64,000 nucleotides of DNA from RGIG529 sp050950425. GTDB lineage: Bacteria > Bacillota > Clostridia > Oscillospirales > Oscillospiraceae. The notes under the pieces are model-generated. The model saw nothing but the letters and a program-made list of their open reading frames with translations. It was not told the origin of the DNA and ran no database searches. The translations under genes and the position numbers were made by a program. Shown in pieces: positions 51,161-58,762 of the stretch. Every line of letters starts with the position of its first letter. Position 1 is the first letter of the stretch. The stretch is from positions 372,001 through 436,000 of the forward strand of contig JBMNHO010000002.1 in NCBI GenBank assembly GCA_050950425.1, written 5' to 3'.

Positions 51161-51669
51161 TTCTCTTCCTCCCAATTCCATAGTCTTTGTGCTCCTTTCG
51201 CTGGTATTGGTTTGTCCATGAGCTTTATATTTGTTAGCTCCCATGCGTATCGACCTGGTGTCCAATCTCCAAACAATAATTCTTTTTCTGTTGGTACGAT
51301 GTACCGTCCGAAGTCTGGGTGCTTCCTCGGGACGTCCAGCTCTGCTCCGATTGGTATGTGCTTGGCTATGTCTACGTTCGTTCCTGGGTGGTATACGATG
51401 CGCCAGCAATTCACCAACTCTGCTGTTGCGATTATTTTTCCGGTGTGTAGTAGGCACCATGCCAGTCCGACCTTCTCCAGCTCCTCTGTTGTTGCTTCTT
51501 CGAACTTTTCCAGGCCTAACAGTGGTATTTTGCATGGGTCTTTCTTGGCTGCGTGTATTGCTATCGGGCCTCTGTATTTCGTCTTCCAGCTTCTGGTTTC
51601 GTATTGCTTCGCTCCAATGGTGAGCAGACTTGCCCATGGCTGCCATAATGTTATTGCCTTCATTACCAT
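51157..51669 (-). CDS. ASCH-domain protein
   Basis: 170 residues: MKAITLWQPWASLLTIGAKQ, YETRSWKTKYRGPIAIHAAK and ELLFGDWTPGRYAWELTNIK define the ASCH (PUA-like) fold. Such domains bind RNA or modified nucleotides; some prokaryotic ones hydrolyse N4-acetylcytidine. No direct partner in the operon. Confidence 0.85.
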   Translation of the reverse strand: MVMKAITLWQPWASLLTIGAKQYETRSWKTKYRGPIAIHAAKKDPCKIPLLGLEKFEEATTEELEKVGLAWCLLHTGKIIATAELVNCWRIVYHPGTNVDIAKHIPIGAELDVPRKHPDFGRYIVPTEKELLFGDWTPGRYAWELTNIKLMDKPIPAKGAQRLWNWEEEK

Positions 51670-51992
51670 AACGCCTCCATCCCCTCATATTCTTTGAAAT
51701 CTTTTCTCCAGTCGTACTTGCCCTGTTCCCATTTCTCGCATTGCATATCGTAGTTAACCTCTTTGATTATCTCTAGGTTCCAGTCGTTCCAGCTTGGGTC
51801 TTCATCCGCCATGCATTCTGGGTAAGGTGCCGGTGTTCCTATGTCGTAGTCAGAGCTGTCGTCTGTCCATCCCTTCAGGTGTTTGCATGTGAAACAATTC
51901 TTTAATTCTGGGTTCTTCTTGCAGTGGTGCCTGTCTGGCGTCTTGAAGTCCTTCTCGCAAAATTCGCATTGATATCTTGTTACCTCTTTCAT
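51663..51992 (-). CDS. Cys-rich hypothetical protein (109 aa)
   Basis: CEFCEKDF...HHCKKNPELKNCFTCKH gives a possible zinc cluster; the second half is acidic with aromatic residues (WEQGKYDWRKDFKEYEG). Overlaps the ASCH start. Confidence 0.6.
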   Translation of the reverse strand: MKEVTRYQCEFCEKDFKTPDRHHCKKNPELKNCFTCKHLKGWTDDSSDYDIGTPAPYPECMADEDPSWNDWNLEIIKEVNYDMQCEKWEQGKYDWRKDFKEYEGMEALW

Positions 51993-52011
51993 TGTGGTTG
52001 GGTCTCCTCTC

Positions 52012-52176
52012 TTAGTTTTTTGTGCTGATCTCTTCGTAGAATTCTTTCGCCTCGTCCTCTGTGACTTGCTGCAGGTTTATGTGCCCATATCGATCCATGA
52101 GTTCGACGAGTCGATTTCCGTACCGGTCGCTCATTTCAGATATCCGCCTGATGTATTGGTCTTTAGTTTGGTTCAT
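52012..52176 (-). CDS. Small helical protein (54 aa)
   Basis: Start ATG 52176 (MNQTKDQYIRRISEMSDRYG) behind GAGGAGG. Fully helical. No family recognised. Confidence 0.5.
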   Translation of the reverse strand: MNQTKDQYIRRISEMSDRYGNRLVELMDRYGHINLQQVTEDEAKEFYEEISTKN

Positions 52177-52190
52177 CTGGTGCCTCCTCT

Positions 52191-52454
52191 TTAAATCCAT
52201 GTTTCGACTATAATCGGATCGTCCTGCGGCTGCCTTCCCATGATTACCATTTCTGCTGGTTTGGTCTCCCTGATCTCTTCCAGGCTGTCAGCTATGGCGA
52301 TGGTGTGCGTCGGTATGTTTGTGTCCCACAGCCTTGCTACATACTTCCCTGGGTAATCCTTCGGGCTGTTGTAAATGCAAATCAAAGGGAACTTGCTTGT
52401 CTTTGTGATTTGACTTAAATCGAATGATTCCACTACTTTGTCCTCGTTGTTCAT
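52191..52454 (-). CDS. Hypothetical protein (87 aa)
   Basis: Alpha/beta pattern (FPLICIYNSPKDYPGKYVAR, HTIAIADSLEEIRETKPAEM). The segment YNSPKDYPGKYVARLWD is familiar from small phage proteins of unknown role. Confidence 0.6.
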   Translation of the reverse strand: MNNEDKVVESFDLSQITKTSKFPLICIYNSPKDYPGKYVARLWDTNIPTHTIAIADSLEEIRETKPAEMVIMGRQPQDDPIIVETWI

Positions 52455-52468
52455 GCGTCCTTACCCCC

Positions 52469-52621
52469 TTAAAGTCTCATAATGCTGGCCATTAATAAAA
52501 TTATTAATACCGTTGCTCCTCCGAAGCTGCAGAGCCGTCTTCCATCCTCCTTGCTTGTTAGTGCATCTATCAGAAATCCGAATGTGAAAACAAAAAGTAA
52601 AATCTGTAATGCTATCTTCAT
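52469..52621 (-). CDS. Small membrane protein (50 aa)
   Basis: Two hydrophobic segments (IALQILLFVFTFGFLIDAL and GGATVLIILLMASIM). Start ATG 52621, overlapping the RecU-like stop by four bases. Function unknown. Confidence 0.55.
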   Translation of the reverse strand: MKIALQILLFVFTFGFLIDALTSKEDGRRLCSFGGATVLIILLMASIMRL

Positions 52622-53205
52622 GCCTTCTCTCCTCCCTTCATTCGTTCGATTATCTCTAGGTATGGAAGCCCTGATCGTCCCCCGGTCTTTATCTCCCATT
52701 CTGGGAGTAGTTGCTCTGCGTTGGTGCTGGCCATGCCTGGTGTTGTCCATTCCCACCCGTATGCTTTTACTATGATCTTCCCTGGATCTTTGCCTGCCTT
52801 TTTCATCTCCCAGGCTGTTCTGGCCGCCTTCCAAAAAGGCCAGGGTACCGAGAAAAACCTTTTAAGGCCAAAGCTGACGACTACCATCGCTATGGCGTCT
52901 GGGTCTTTGCTCCAATCGTCCAGGTAGTCGGCCTGGTGTGGTTCTACTCTGCTGAATGAAATCCTTTTGTCGTCGGTGTGCTTTGCTTCAATGGCCACTG
53001 GAATACTTTTGTACCTGCCCAGGTAATCTACGCAGCTCTTGTTTTCTACCTTGGCGCTGCATACCTGGCCTTTGGCGTTCCGTAGCGGGATGAATTCGGT
53101 CGGTACTTTGTGAACGCATGCTATTCCGTCCGCCTGGTATCGGTCGTGTACAAATTTTAGGAAGTCCTCGAAGGGTTTCCCTCTGTTTGCGTGGGTTCTG
53201 CTCAT
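52618..53205 (-). CDS. Holliday-junction resolvase RecU-like nuclease
   Basis: 195 residues. NRGKPFEDFLKFVHDRY near the start, and CVDYLGRYKSIPVAIEAKHT near 75-93, give the E ... D ... E-x-K core of the PD-(D/E)xK fold, then RISFSRVEPHQADYL. RecU resolves four-way junctions; in phages it processes recombination intermediates before packaging. Works naturally with RecT and SSB. Confidence 0.82.
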   Translation of the reverse strand: MSRTHANRGKPFEDFLKFVHDRYQADGIACVHKVPTEFIPLRNAKGQVCSAKVENKSCVDYLGRYKSIPVAIEAKHTDDKRISFSRVEPHQADYLDDWSKDPDAIAMVVVSFGLKRFFSVPWPFWKAARTAWEMKKAGKDPGKIIVKAYGWEWTTPGMASTNAEQLLPEWEIKTGGRSGLPYLEIIERMKGGEKA

Positions 53206-53528
53206 ATGGATCCCTCCTGGTTGAATAAGCCTCCGTCGATGGCGTTCTCCAGCTCTCTGTTAAGCTGAAGGATGGTTCCTCTGCCTATCCTGTTTCCGGA
53301 TCCTGTTCTTCCTTCCAGCCATTCGATGAATTTCTTTACTGGGTCTGCTTCTTTTGTTTGCTCTGGCTCGTTCTGAAGCTGAACCAGCTTTGCACCTTCC
53401 TCCATTCCTTTTCCGTATGTGTGGTCTATGAACTCACAGAGTTGCTCATCTGTCATTTTTCTTATCTTTACTGCCCTGTTGTGCATTGCTTTTTCCTCCT
53501 CGGTCATTCTGCATGCTCTTTTCTTCAT
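53202..53528 (-). CDS. Hypothetical protein (108 aa)
   Basis: Helical and acidic (EEKAMHNRAVKIRKMTDEQL, PVKKFIEWLEGRTGSGNRIG, ILQLNRELENAID). Four-base overlap with the RecU-like gene. No family recognised. Confidence 0.55.
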   Translation of the reverse strand: MKKRACRMTEEEKAMHNRAVKIRKMTDEQLCEFIDHTYGKGMEEGAKLVQLQNEPEQTKEADPVKKFIEWLEGRTGSGNRIGRGTILQLNRELENAIDGGLFNQEGSI

Positions 53529-53539
53529 CGTTTAACCTC

Positions 53540-54547
53540 CTATCCGATATTTTCGTATCTTTCCTGAAGGATCTCTTCAGCTGCTATGCTGGCTATTGAG
53601 TTCCAACCGGTATTTGGCTTCTCTTCTGGATCCCTTCTCCTGAAATGCTTGCAATTGTCGCAGTCGTCTTCTCCTGCAGTGCACCCTATGGTTTTTACGT
53701 AGTTCTTGCACATGTCCTTTTGGAAATACTCGGCCAGCTTCTCTCTGTTGTTCCTGTAGTACCTCTTGCAATACTCGGGGTTTTGCAGTCTTTCATATTT
53801 CCCTCTGACTGCACTTCCGCTTCTTTCAAGTGCTCGGCCGATTTCTTCCCAGCCGTGTCCTTTCGCCTTCATGGTCAGAAGCTTCTCTGTTTCTTTATCT
53901 GTCCAGTGCTTGTCGTAGTTTCTTATTGGCCTTTGAATTAGGCCCAGGGTTATAATTCTTCTTTTGATAGCTCCCTCTGTTCGGTTTAACTTTTTACATA
54001 AGTCGTTGTATGTGTACTTGTATTCATCTAGTAGGCGGATGAGCTTGTTGTCTTCCTGCTCTGTCCATGGTGTTTTCTTGAACTTCTCCCTTATGTCAAT
54101 CCGCCGCTTTTCCTTGACCCACTCTGGCTCTGCTCCTAGAATGTTCTCTTCCATTAGTGAAAAGTTTACGATATCTTTGTTCTGTTCTGCCCATTTCCAG
54201 AAGTCGTCAATGTCTACGACTTTGAACCGGCTATTTTTTACTAAATGCGATTTTATCGGTAGTCCGTTTTCTATCCAGCGGTTCATTGTCCACCCGCCTT
54301 GCTGCTTTCCTCCGTATATTGCCTTCATGAGCTGGTTTGCCGTTACTCGGTGGTCTGCGTGAAGATGTGCGCCGAGTCCCATTCTTTGTGCCTTTACTAT
54401 AATTGCGTTTTCGCTGCGGCCCAGGGTGCTGGCCAGGCCTTTAATGCTTACCTCTCCCCACTTGTCTTGAAGGCAGTATTCTTCCTCCGGTGTCCATTTG
54501 CGCTTCGCGTTCTTTGCTGGTACAAGTTTTCTTTTTTCTTTTTTCAT
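53540..54547 (-). CDS. Triple SANT/Myb-like DNA-binding protein
   Basis: 335 residues from ATG 54547; an ATG four codons earlier (54559) is possible. Three repeats of a W-T-x-E-E/Q ... tri-helical pattern: KRKWTPEEEYCLQDKWGEVS (about 12-55), KTPWTEQEDNKLIRLLDEYK (about 160-205) and DKHWTDKETEKLLTMKAKGH (about 215-255). The first two are separated by a domain with MNRWIENGLPIKSHLVKNSR (MerR/excisionase-like). Four cysteines near 290-310 (CKNYVKTIGC, DDCDNCKHF) may bind metal. It likely binds DNA at several sites at once. Gene sits directly after the helicase loader. Confidence 0.8.
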   Translation of the reverse strand: MKKEKRKLVPAKNAKRKWTPEEEYCLQDKWGEVSIKGLASTLGRSENAIIVKAQRMGLGAHLHADHRVTANQLMKAIYGGKQQGGWTMNRWIENGLPIKSHLVKNSRFKVVDIDDFWKWAEQNKDIVNFSLMEENILGAEPEWVKEKRRIDIREKFKKTPWTEQEDNKLIRLLDEYKYTYNDLCKKLNRTEGAIKRRIITLGLIQRPIRNYDKHWTDKETEKLLTMKAKGHGWEEIGRALERSGSAVRGKYERLQNPEYCKRYYRNNREKLAEYFQKDMCKNYVKTIGCTAGEDDCDNCKHFRRRDPEEKPNTGWNSIASIAAEEILQERYENIG

Positions 54548-55596
54548 CTCGACCTCCAACTTTCCCAGTTCATTTCAATGCCTATGCACATCTCCTTTAG
54601 CCGGTCGAGGGTCTTCTCTGCATTCCTGCTGTCTAGTGGTCTGCCGTTGTGGGTTGGCGTCATGCGCCTTATTAGCTCATCTCCGGCATAGTTTGTGGTT
54701 ACTATGGTCGGCATGTATGCTTCGTACCTGGCGTTTACGATTGCGAATATCTTCGTGGATCCCCATTCGCTTGGTTGCTCGCTGCCTATGTCGTCAATAA
54801 CCAGCAGTGGTACCTCTTCGTAAATCTTCATGATGTCAGCTTCTGTGGCTTTGTCGCTTCGGTCAAAGGTTTGTTTTATCCTGGCTAGTAGGTCTATCAT
54901 GGTCATGCAAATTACCGGTATTCCTCCGGCTATTAACTGGTTCGATATTGCTGTTACCAGGTGCGTCTTGCCGGTTCCGTAGCTGCCGACTATGATAAGC
55001 CCGTTTCGCTCCTTTTCTGGTGGCTCTATATGCCCTGATCCATCTGTCGCCTTTTTTGGAAGCATGGCCGGGAAGTTGTCGGCGTACCATTTGGTCGCTT
55101 CATATGCCCTGTGGTTCTTTTCGTCAGTCTCAAAGCGTTCAAATGTCCGATTTAAGAACCTGCCTCTAATTCCGCTGTCCTTGATTAACCTGCTTATCCT
55201 GGACTGTATCCTCGCGGCCTCTTCTTGGCGCTTCTTCTCCTCCTCTGCCGCTACTCGCTCTGCCTCTACCCTTGCCCAGTACTCTTGCGCCTTCTTGCAT
55301 GTGCAATGCTCCGGCTCTTTCAGCCATGTGAATACCTGTTTTTTTTGTAAAGGTGAAATAATTCCGATGTGGTATAGCGTCTTTCCGCAAAATGCGCAGG
55401 CTGTTGGCTCTGGTGGTGCTTCGTTCCAGTTCCACTTCTCCTCTATAGCCTGGTTGCTTAATATCTGAAATTCATTCTTTTTTTCTTCAGTCGATTGTCT
55501 TGAAGCCTGCGAGTGCATCCTGTTTTCCGCTGGCTCCCTGCGCTGGGGCTGTCGGTTGTTGCTTGTTCCCGCTAGAATATTGGCTATTGACTCCAT
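54544..55596 (-). CDS. DnaC-like helicase loader (AAA+ ATPase)
   Basis: 350 residues. An N-terminal Cys pattern (CAFCGK ... HCTCKKAQ) and a long charged coiled coil lead to an AAA+ module: Walker A VGSYGTGKTHLVTAIS near 203, Walker B VPLLVIDDIGSEQPSEWG near 262, and IVTTNYAGDEL near 295. It loads the replicative helicase at the phage origin together with the initiator, whose gene overlaps its first 110 bases. Confidence 0.87.
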   Translation of the reverse strand: MESIANILAGTSNNRQPQRREPAENRMHSQASRQSTEEKKNEFQILSNQAIEEKWNWNEAPPEPTACAFCGKTLYHIGIISPLQKKQVFTWLKEPEHCTCKKAQEYWARVEAERVAAEEEKKRQEEAARIQSRISRLIKDSGIRGRFLNRTFERFETDEKNHRAYEATKWYADNFPAMLPKKATDGSGHIEPPEKERNGLIIVGSYGTGKTHLVTAISNQLIAGGIPVICMTMIDLLARIKQTFDRSDKATEADIMKIYEEVPLLVIDDIGSEQPSEWGSTKIFAIVNARYEAYMPTIVTTNYAGDELIRRMTPTHNGRPLDSRNAEKTLDRLKEMCIGIEMNWESWRSR

Positions 55597-56395
55597 TTGT
55601 TACCCCCTCCTCGTACTCATCGTCCCACCTGCCCTGGTTTATCCAGGTTGTTGGGTTCGGTATATATCTTCCGTTCTCTCTCAGCCATTGCTCTGTTACT
55701 CTGGCCCTGCCTACGGCGGTCATGATCCTGTCATGCAACTCTGCTGTTGGCTTTAGTTTTTTCCATGAGCTCAGAGCTGCTTTCTTGCCTACTTTTTTCG
55801 GGTAGGCTGCCCAGAACTCGTCAAATCTCTTTTCAATCAGGGTCTTGGAGGACTGCTCACGGGTTTCTTTGCCCGCTGTCGTTCCGGCCGTTTCAACCGT
55901 TAGGCTCTCGCCTGATTGTTTTCCTTCTCCGTCTCCCTCGTCTGCCGTAGTGGGTGATAGGTAATCGGTAGAAGGTGATAGGGTACCAGTAATAGGCGTG
56001 GCTTGTATGGTGCCAGCACAGTTCTCGCATGGTGCTTGTACGGTGCTCGGCATGTTTGTCGCCTCTGGTGGCGGTATTTCGCTATCTTTTTCCCTAATGT
56101 GTGGGTTCTGGTGCTTTGTAAAATTGTTAATAAGAATGTATGGCGTATCGTCAACTTGGTATCTCAAAATAAATTCGGTATCGTATAAATCCTGAAGCAT
56201 TTTATCTACTTCGCTTGCGTCTACGTCGTCGTATCCTAGTAGGATCTTCTTTATCCTTCTTGGCTTGTCTTCCAGCCGGCCTTCTCTGTCTGCGATAGTC
56301 CAAAGGCCTATAAACAAAAGTCTGGTTAATGGCTCCAGGTCTCCTAGGATTTCGTTGTCAAAAAAACCGGGTTTTATGCTTCGTGTTCGTGCCAT
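55487..56395 (-). CDS. Phage replisome organizer / replication initiator (DnaD-like)
   Basis: 302 residues. The N-terminal winged-helix part (MARTRSIKPGFFDNEILGDL, RLLFIGLWTIADREGRLEDK, YILINNFTKHQNPHIREK) is typical of phage replisome organizers. A Pro/Thr-rich linker (about 110-165) is encoded by the iteron DNA. The C-terminal domain (RFDEFWAAYPKKVGKKAALS, YIPNPTTWINQGRWDDE) is DnaD-like. The gene order initiator then loader is standard, and the repeats inside the gene suggest the origin lies here. Confidence 0.87.
   Translation of the reverse strand: MARTRSIKPGFFDNEILGDLEPLTRLLFIGLWTIADREGRLEDKPRRIKKILLGYDDVDASEVDKMLQDLYDTEFILRYQVDDTPYILINNFTKHQNPHIREKDSEIPPPEATNMPSTVQAPCENCAGTIQATPITGTLSPSTDYLSPTTADEGDGEGKQSGESLTVETAGTTAGKETREQSSKTLIEKRFDEFWAAYPKKVGKKAALSSWKKLKPTAELHDRIMTAVGRARVTEQWLRENGRYIPNPTTWINQGRWDDEYEEGVTNGVNSQYSSGNKQQPTAPAQGASGKQDALAGFKTID
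55940..56054 (-). repeat. Iterons inside the initiator gene, candidate replication origin
   Basis: A GGGTACCAGTAATA copy with GTGATAGGTAAT-like flanks (about 55943-55995), then five 11-bp units at 56000-56054: GGCTTGTATGG, TGCCAGCACAG, TTCTCGCATGG, TGCTTGTACGG, TGCTCGGCATG. An origin inside the initiator gene is the lambda O arrangement; assignment here is by analogy. Confidence 0.6.
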
Positions 56396-56426
56396 CTTGT
56401 TACGTCACCTCCTTTGGTTTAGCCGT

Positions 56427-57128
56427 TTAGCAAATGTACACTTCTGTCCCGGTAAGCTTTTGAACCTCTTCCTTGAAGCGCTTTTCGTCGCTGTTGTTAT
56501 TGCTTAAGTGTAGAAGGTATATCTGCTTTACCTGGCTCAGGTCGTTTGCTCTGAGCATGTCTAGAAAATGCTCTAGGCTCATGTGGCTCTTCATCAATCT
56601 TGGAACTAGTTCAATCGGTATATATCCTGCGTCTATGCTTTTCTGAAGCGTTTCCTTGTCGTAGTTGCACTCCGCCATTATGTGGGTCAATCCCTGGAAC
56701 CGGTACTGTATGTAATAGGTATCTGTGAAGTACAGTAGCTTTTCCCCTGTTTCCGTTGATGTAAAAAGGAAACCTAGCGGTTCTGGTGCGTCGTGCTGAA
56801 CGTCAAAAGGTAAAACTTTAAATGTTCCTACTTGTATCTCTTCTAGTGCTTTTACTTGGTGTGCACGGTGCCCTGTGAGCCCACACGCGTCGATTGTGCC
56901 TTGGCTGGTGTAAATGTCTATCCCTAGCCTCATAAGGTCTTTAGCGGCCTTACTGTGGTCTTGGTGGTTGTGTGTCACAAAACAGCCCTGGATCTGTGAC
57001 ACTTTGAAATTAAGCCCGACCTGTATGGCCTTCAGCGGAATTCCCGCGTCCAGCAGCAGGCTGGTTTTACCGTCGCTTATGCGATAGGTGTTTCCGCTGC
57101 TGCCGGATGCGAGTACCTTAATGTCCAT
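56427..57128 (-). CDS. MBL-fold hydrolase paired with RecT
   Basis: 233 residues with the metallo-beta-lactamase metal motif THNHQDHSKAAKDL (H-x-H-x-D-H, near 52) and GEKLLYFTDTYYIQYRF near 130 providing a further Asp. YycJ-like. In many Firmicutes phages such a protein lies next to recT where others have an exonuclease, so it may be the nuclease that generates single strands for RecT. That role is inferred from context. Confidence 0.8.
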   Translation of the reverse strand: MDIKVLASGSSGNTYRISDGKTSLLLDAGIPLKAIQVGLNFKVSQIQGCFVTHNHQDHSKAAKDLMRLGIDIYTSQGTIDACGLTGHRAHQVKALEEIQVGTFKVLPFDVQHDAPEPLGFLFTSTETGEKLLYFTDTYYIQYRFQGLTHIMAECNYDKETLQKSIDAGYIPIELVPRLMKSHMSLEHFLDMLRANDLSQVKQIYLLHLSNNNSDEKRFKEEVQKLTGTEVYIC

Positions 57129-58217
57129 TTAGAAGTCTGGGCCTGCTGGTGTTTCATTTGCTGGGGCTGCGTCAGCTTTTATCTTGATTTGCTCTTGCTC
57201 TATGATCTCTCCGGTCTCCATGTCCACTGCTGTGTTGGACAGTTGTTTTGGCTCCTCTTCCTCCTGGCTTGTGTCTATGACTATGGCGTTTGCCATGGCG
57301 TCTATTTCCGACTGTGCTTCCATCTCTGCGTATCTGGCTTCTCTTGCCTTCATGTATTGGTATGCGTCGTCTACTTTCTTCGGGTCTCTTGGCATGTGTT
57401 TTGCGCTGTAGACTTCGCGCTTGATGGTCTTCAGGCACATTTCGTCAAACCAGCCGTCCGATTCAACCTCGACTTGCTTTCCGTTCTCCCATTTTTTTAC
57501 CTTGCCTCCCCAGAACTCCGCTGCTGCATATTGGGGTTTCCTCTTTAAAATGTCCTTTAGTGTCATGATGATCAGCTTGTTTTTGAGTGGGTCGGTGTAC
57601 TCGATATATCCGAAGCCTCCGACTACCTCTCCTCTGTCGAATGGGTTGTTAATCTCAAACTCGTAACTCTCCACTTTGTTGTTCTTGTTCTTTTTGATTG
57701 GCTTGAAGGTGTCTGTCGAATAAACAAGTTCTACGGTTGTGGCTAGTGGCTTTTCTACTGCGTACTTCTCTGCGATGTATTGGATCCCGTTGTATCCTGG
57801 CATCAGGGTGACGTCATACTTGTTGGCTTTGTTGTTCTTGTAGGGTATCGGTGAAAGGTGGTTGTCCTGCATCATGTCCAGTCCCATTCTGGCGTAGTGT
57901 ACTACGTCCAGAGCCAAGTCGTTTAGGTTAACGTTGTTCCATATTACTGGTAGGTCGTTGTCCCACTTATGGTCTCTATTGTTCTGGTTCTTCCTGACTC
58001 TTGCTTCCTCTGCCAGCTTCAATCCCCTGTCGATTGCTATGAAGTACCCTTGGATTAGCTGCCTCTGGTAGTCTGTCACCTGTAGTGCTCCGGCGACGTT
58101 GCTTCCGAACTCCTTCAGTACCGTGTTTGTGAAACGCTCGCTCATTGCTAGTGGCTGGTTCTCTGCTGTCTGTAGGGCTCCCTCGTTCTTATCTGTTGCT
58201 TTTTGATTTGTTGCCAT
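57129..58217 (-). CDS. recT: RecT single-strand annealing protein
   Basis: 362 residues. NLNDLALDVVHYARMGLDMM, NNKANKYDVTLMPGYNGIQY and FGYIEYTDPLKNKLIIMTLK with KTIKREVYSAKHMPRDPKKV are RecT family landmarks. It pairs complementary strands during phage recombination. Adjacent to the MBL-fold hydrolase with no gap and followed later by ssb. Confidence 0.93.
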   Translation of the reverse strand: MATNQKATDKNEGALQTAENQPLAMSERFTNTVLKEFGSNVAGALQVTDYQRQLIQGYFIAIDRGLKLAEEARVRKNQNNRDHKWDNDLPVIWNNVNLNDLALDVVHYARMGLDMMQDNHLSPIPYKNNKANKYDVTLMPGYNGIQYIAEKYAVEKPLATTVELVYSTDTFKPIKKNKNNKVESYEFEINNPFDRGEVVGGFGYIEYTDPLKNKLIIMTLKDILKRKPQYAAAEFWGGKVKKWENGKQVEVESDGWFDEMCLKTIKREVYSAKHMPRDPKKVDDAYQYMKAREARYAEMEAQSEIDAMANAIVIDTSQEEEEPKQLSNTAVDMETGEIIEQEQIKIKADAAPANETPAGPDF

Positions 58218-58229
58218 TGTATTTCCTCC

Positions 58230-58418
58230 TTATTTTTGGTTTTCAAAAAAATCTATTATGTTGATCTGGCCATCTATCGGCTTGTTAGCCTCTTCCTCTT
58301 CTCGGGTCTTCATTTTGCAAACGTGGCCATATCCTTCCTCTACTGCTTTCTGGCTGATTAGAATGCCGTTGCATCTCTTACAGCGCCTTGCTTTGATTGT
58401 GAATATCTCGTTGTCCAC
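58230..58418 (-). CDS. DUF6011-like zinc protein (62 aa)
   Basis: CKRCNGILISQKAVEEGYGH with a third Cys (VCKMK): the C-x2-C ... G-Y/F-G-x-x-C pattern of DUF6011. A paralogue lies at 62266-62424. Function unknown. Confidence 0.7.
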   Translation of the reverse strand: MDNEIFTIKARRCKRCNGILISQKAVEEGYGHVCKMKTREEEEANKPIDGQINIIDFFENQK

Positions 58419-58432
58419 TCATGACCGCCTCC

Positions 58433-58762
58433 TTATGCTGGTATCTCTGTTTTCTCGGCCATGCTGAACACTTGAACTTCTTTTCCGTCGTCTGTAACTA
58501 TCACATCTCCTCCGCTTAAGGTTCCAAATAGTCCAAATGCCGCCCAATTACAACCTTCTTTGCTATCTTTCGTTGGTGATCCCTTGCCAGTGTGCCTGCC
58601 GATGCATGTCTGGTATGAGTCGTCTGGTTCTGCTCCTGCGTCTTTAAATTCCTTCATCGTGGAAATCTTCCCGCAGGCTGGGCATTTAAACGCCCATTTC
58701 ATCGGGTCTTCTCCGAACCTGCTCTTTAGCTCTGCGAGCCATTCTCCGTGTGTGTACCTCAT
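58433..58762 (-). CDS. VVA0879-family protein (109 aa)
   Basis: YTHGEWLAELKSRFGEDPMK, FKCPACGKISTMKEFKDAGA, SYQTCIGRHTGKGSPTKDSK and GCNWAAFGLFGTLSGGDVIV match the VVA0879 family found in many phages. One C-x2-C pair and further cysteines suggest zinc. Function unknown. Confidence 0.82.
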   Translation of the reverse strand: MRYTHGEWLAELKSRFGEDPMKWAFKCPACGKISTMKEFKDAGAEPDDSYQTCIGRHTGKGSPTKDSKEGCNWAAFGLFGTLSGGDVIVTDDGKEVQVFSMAEKTEIPA

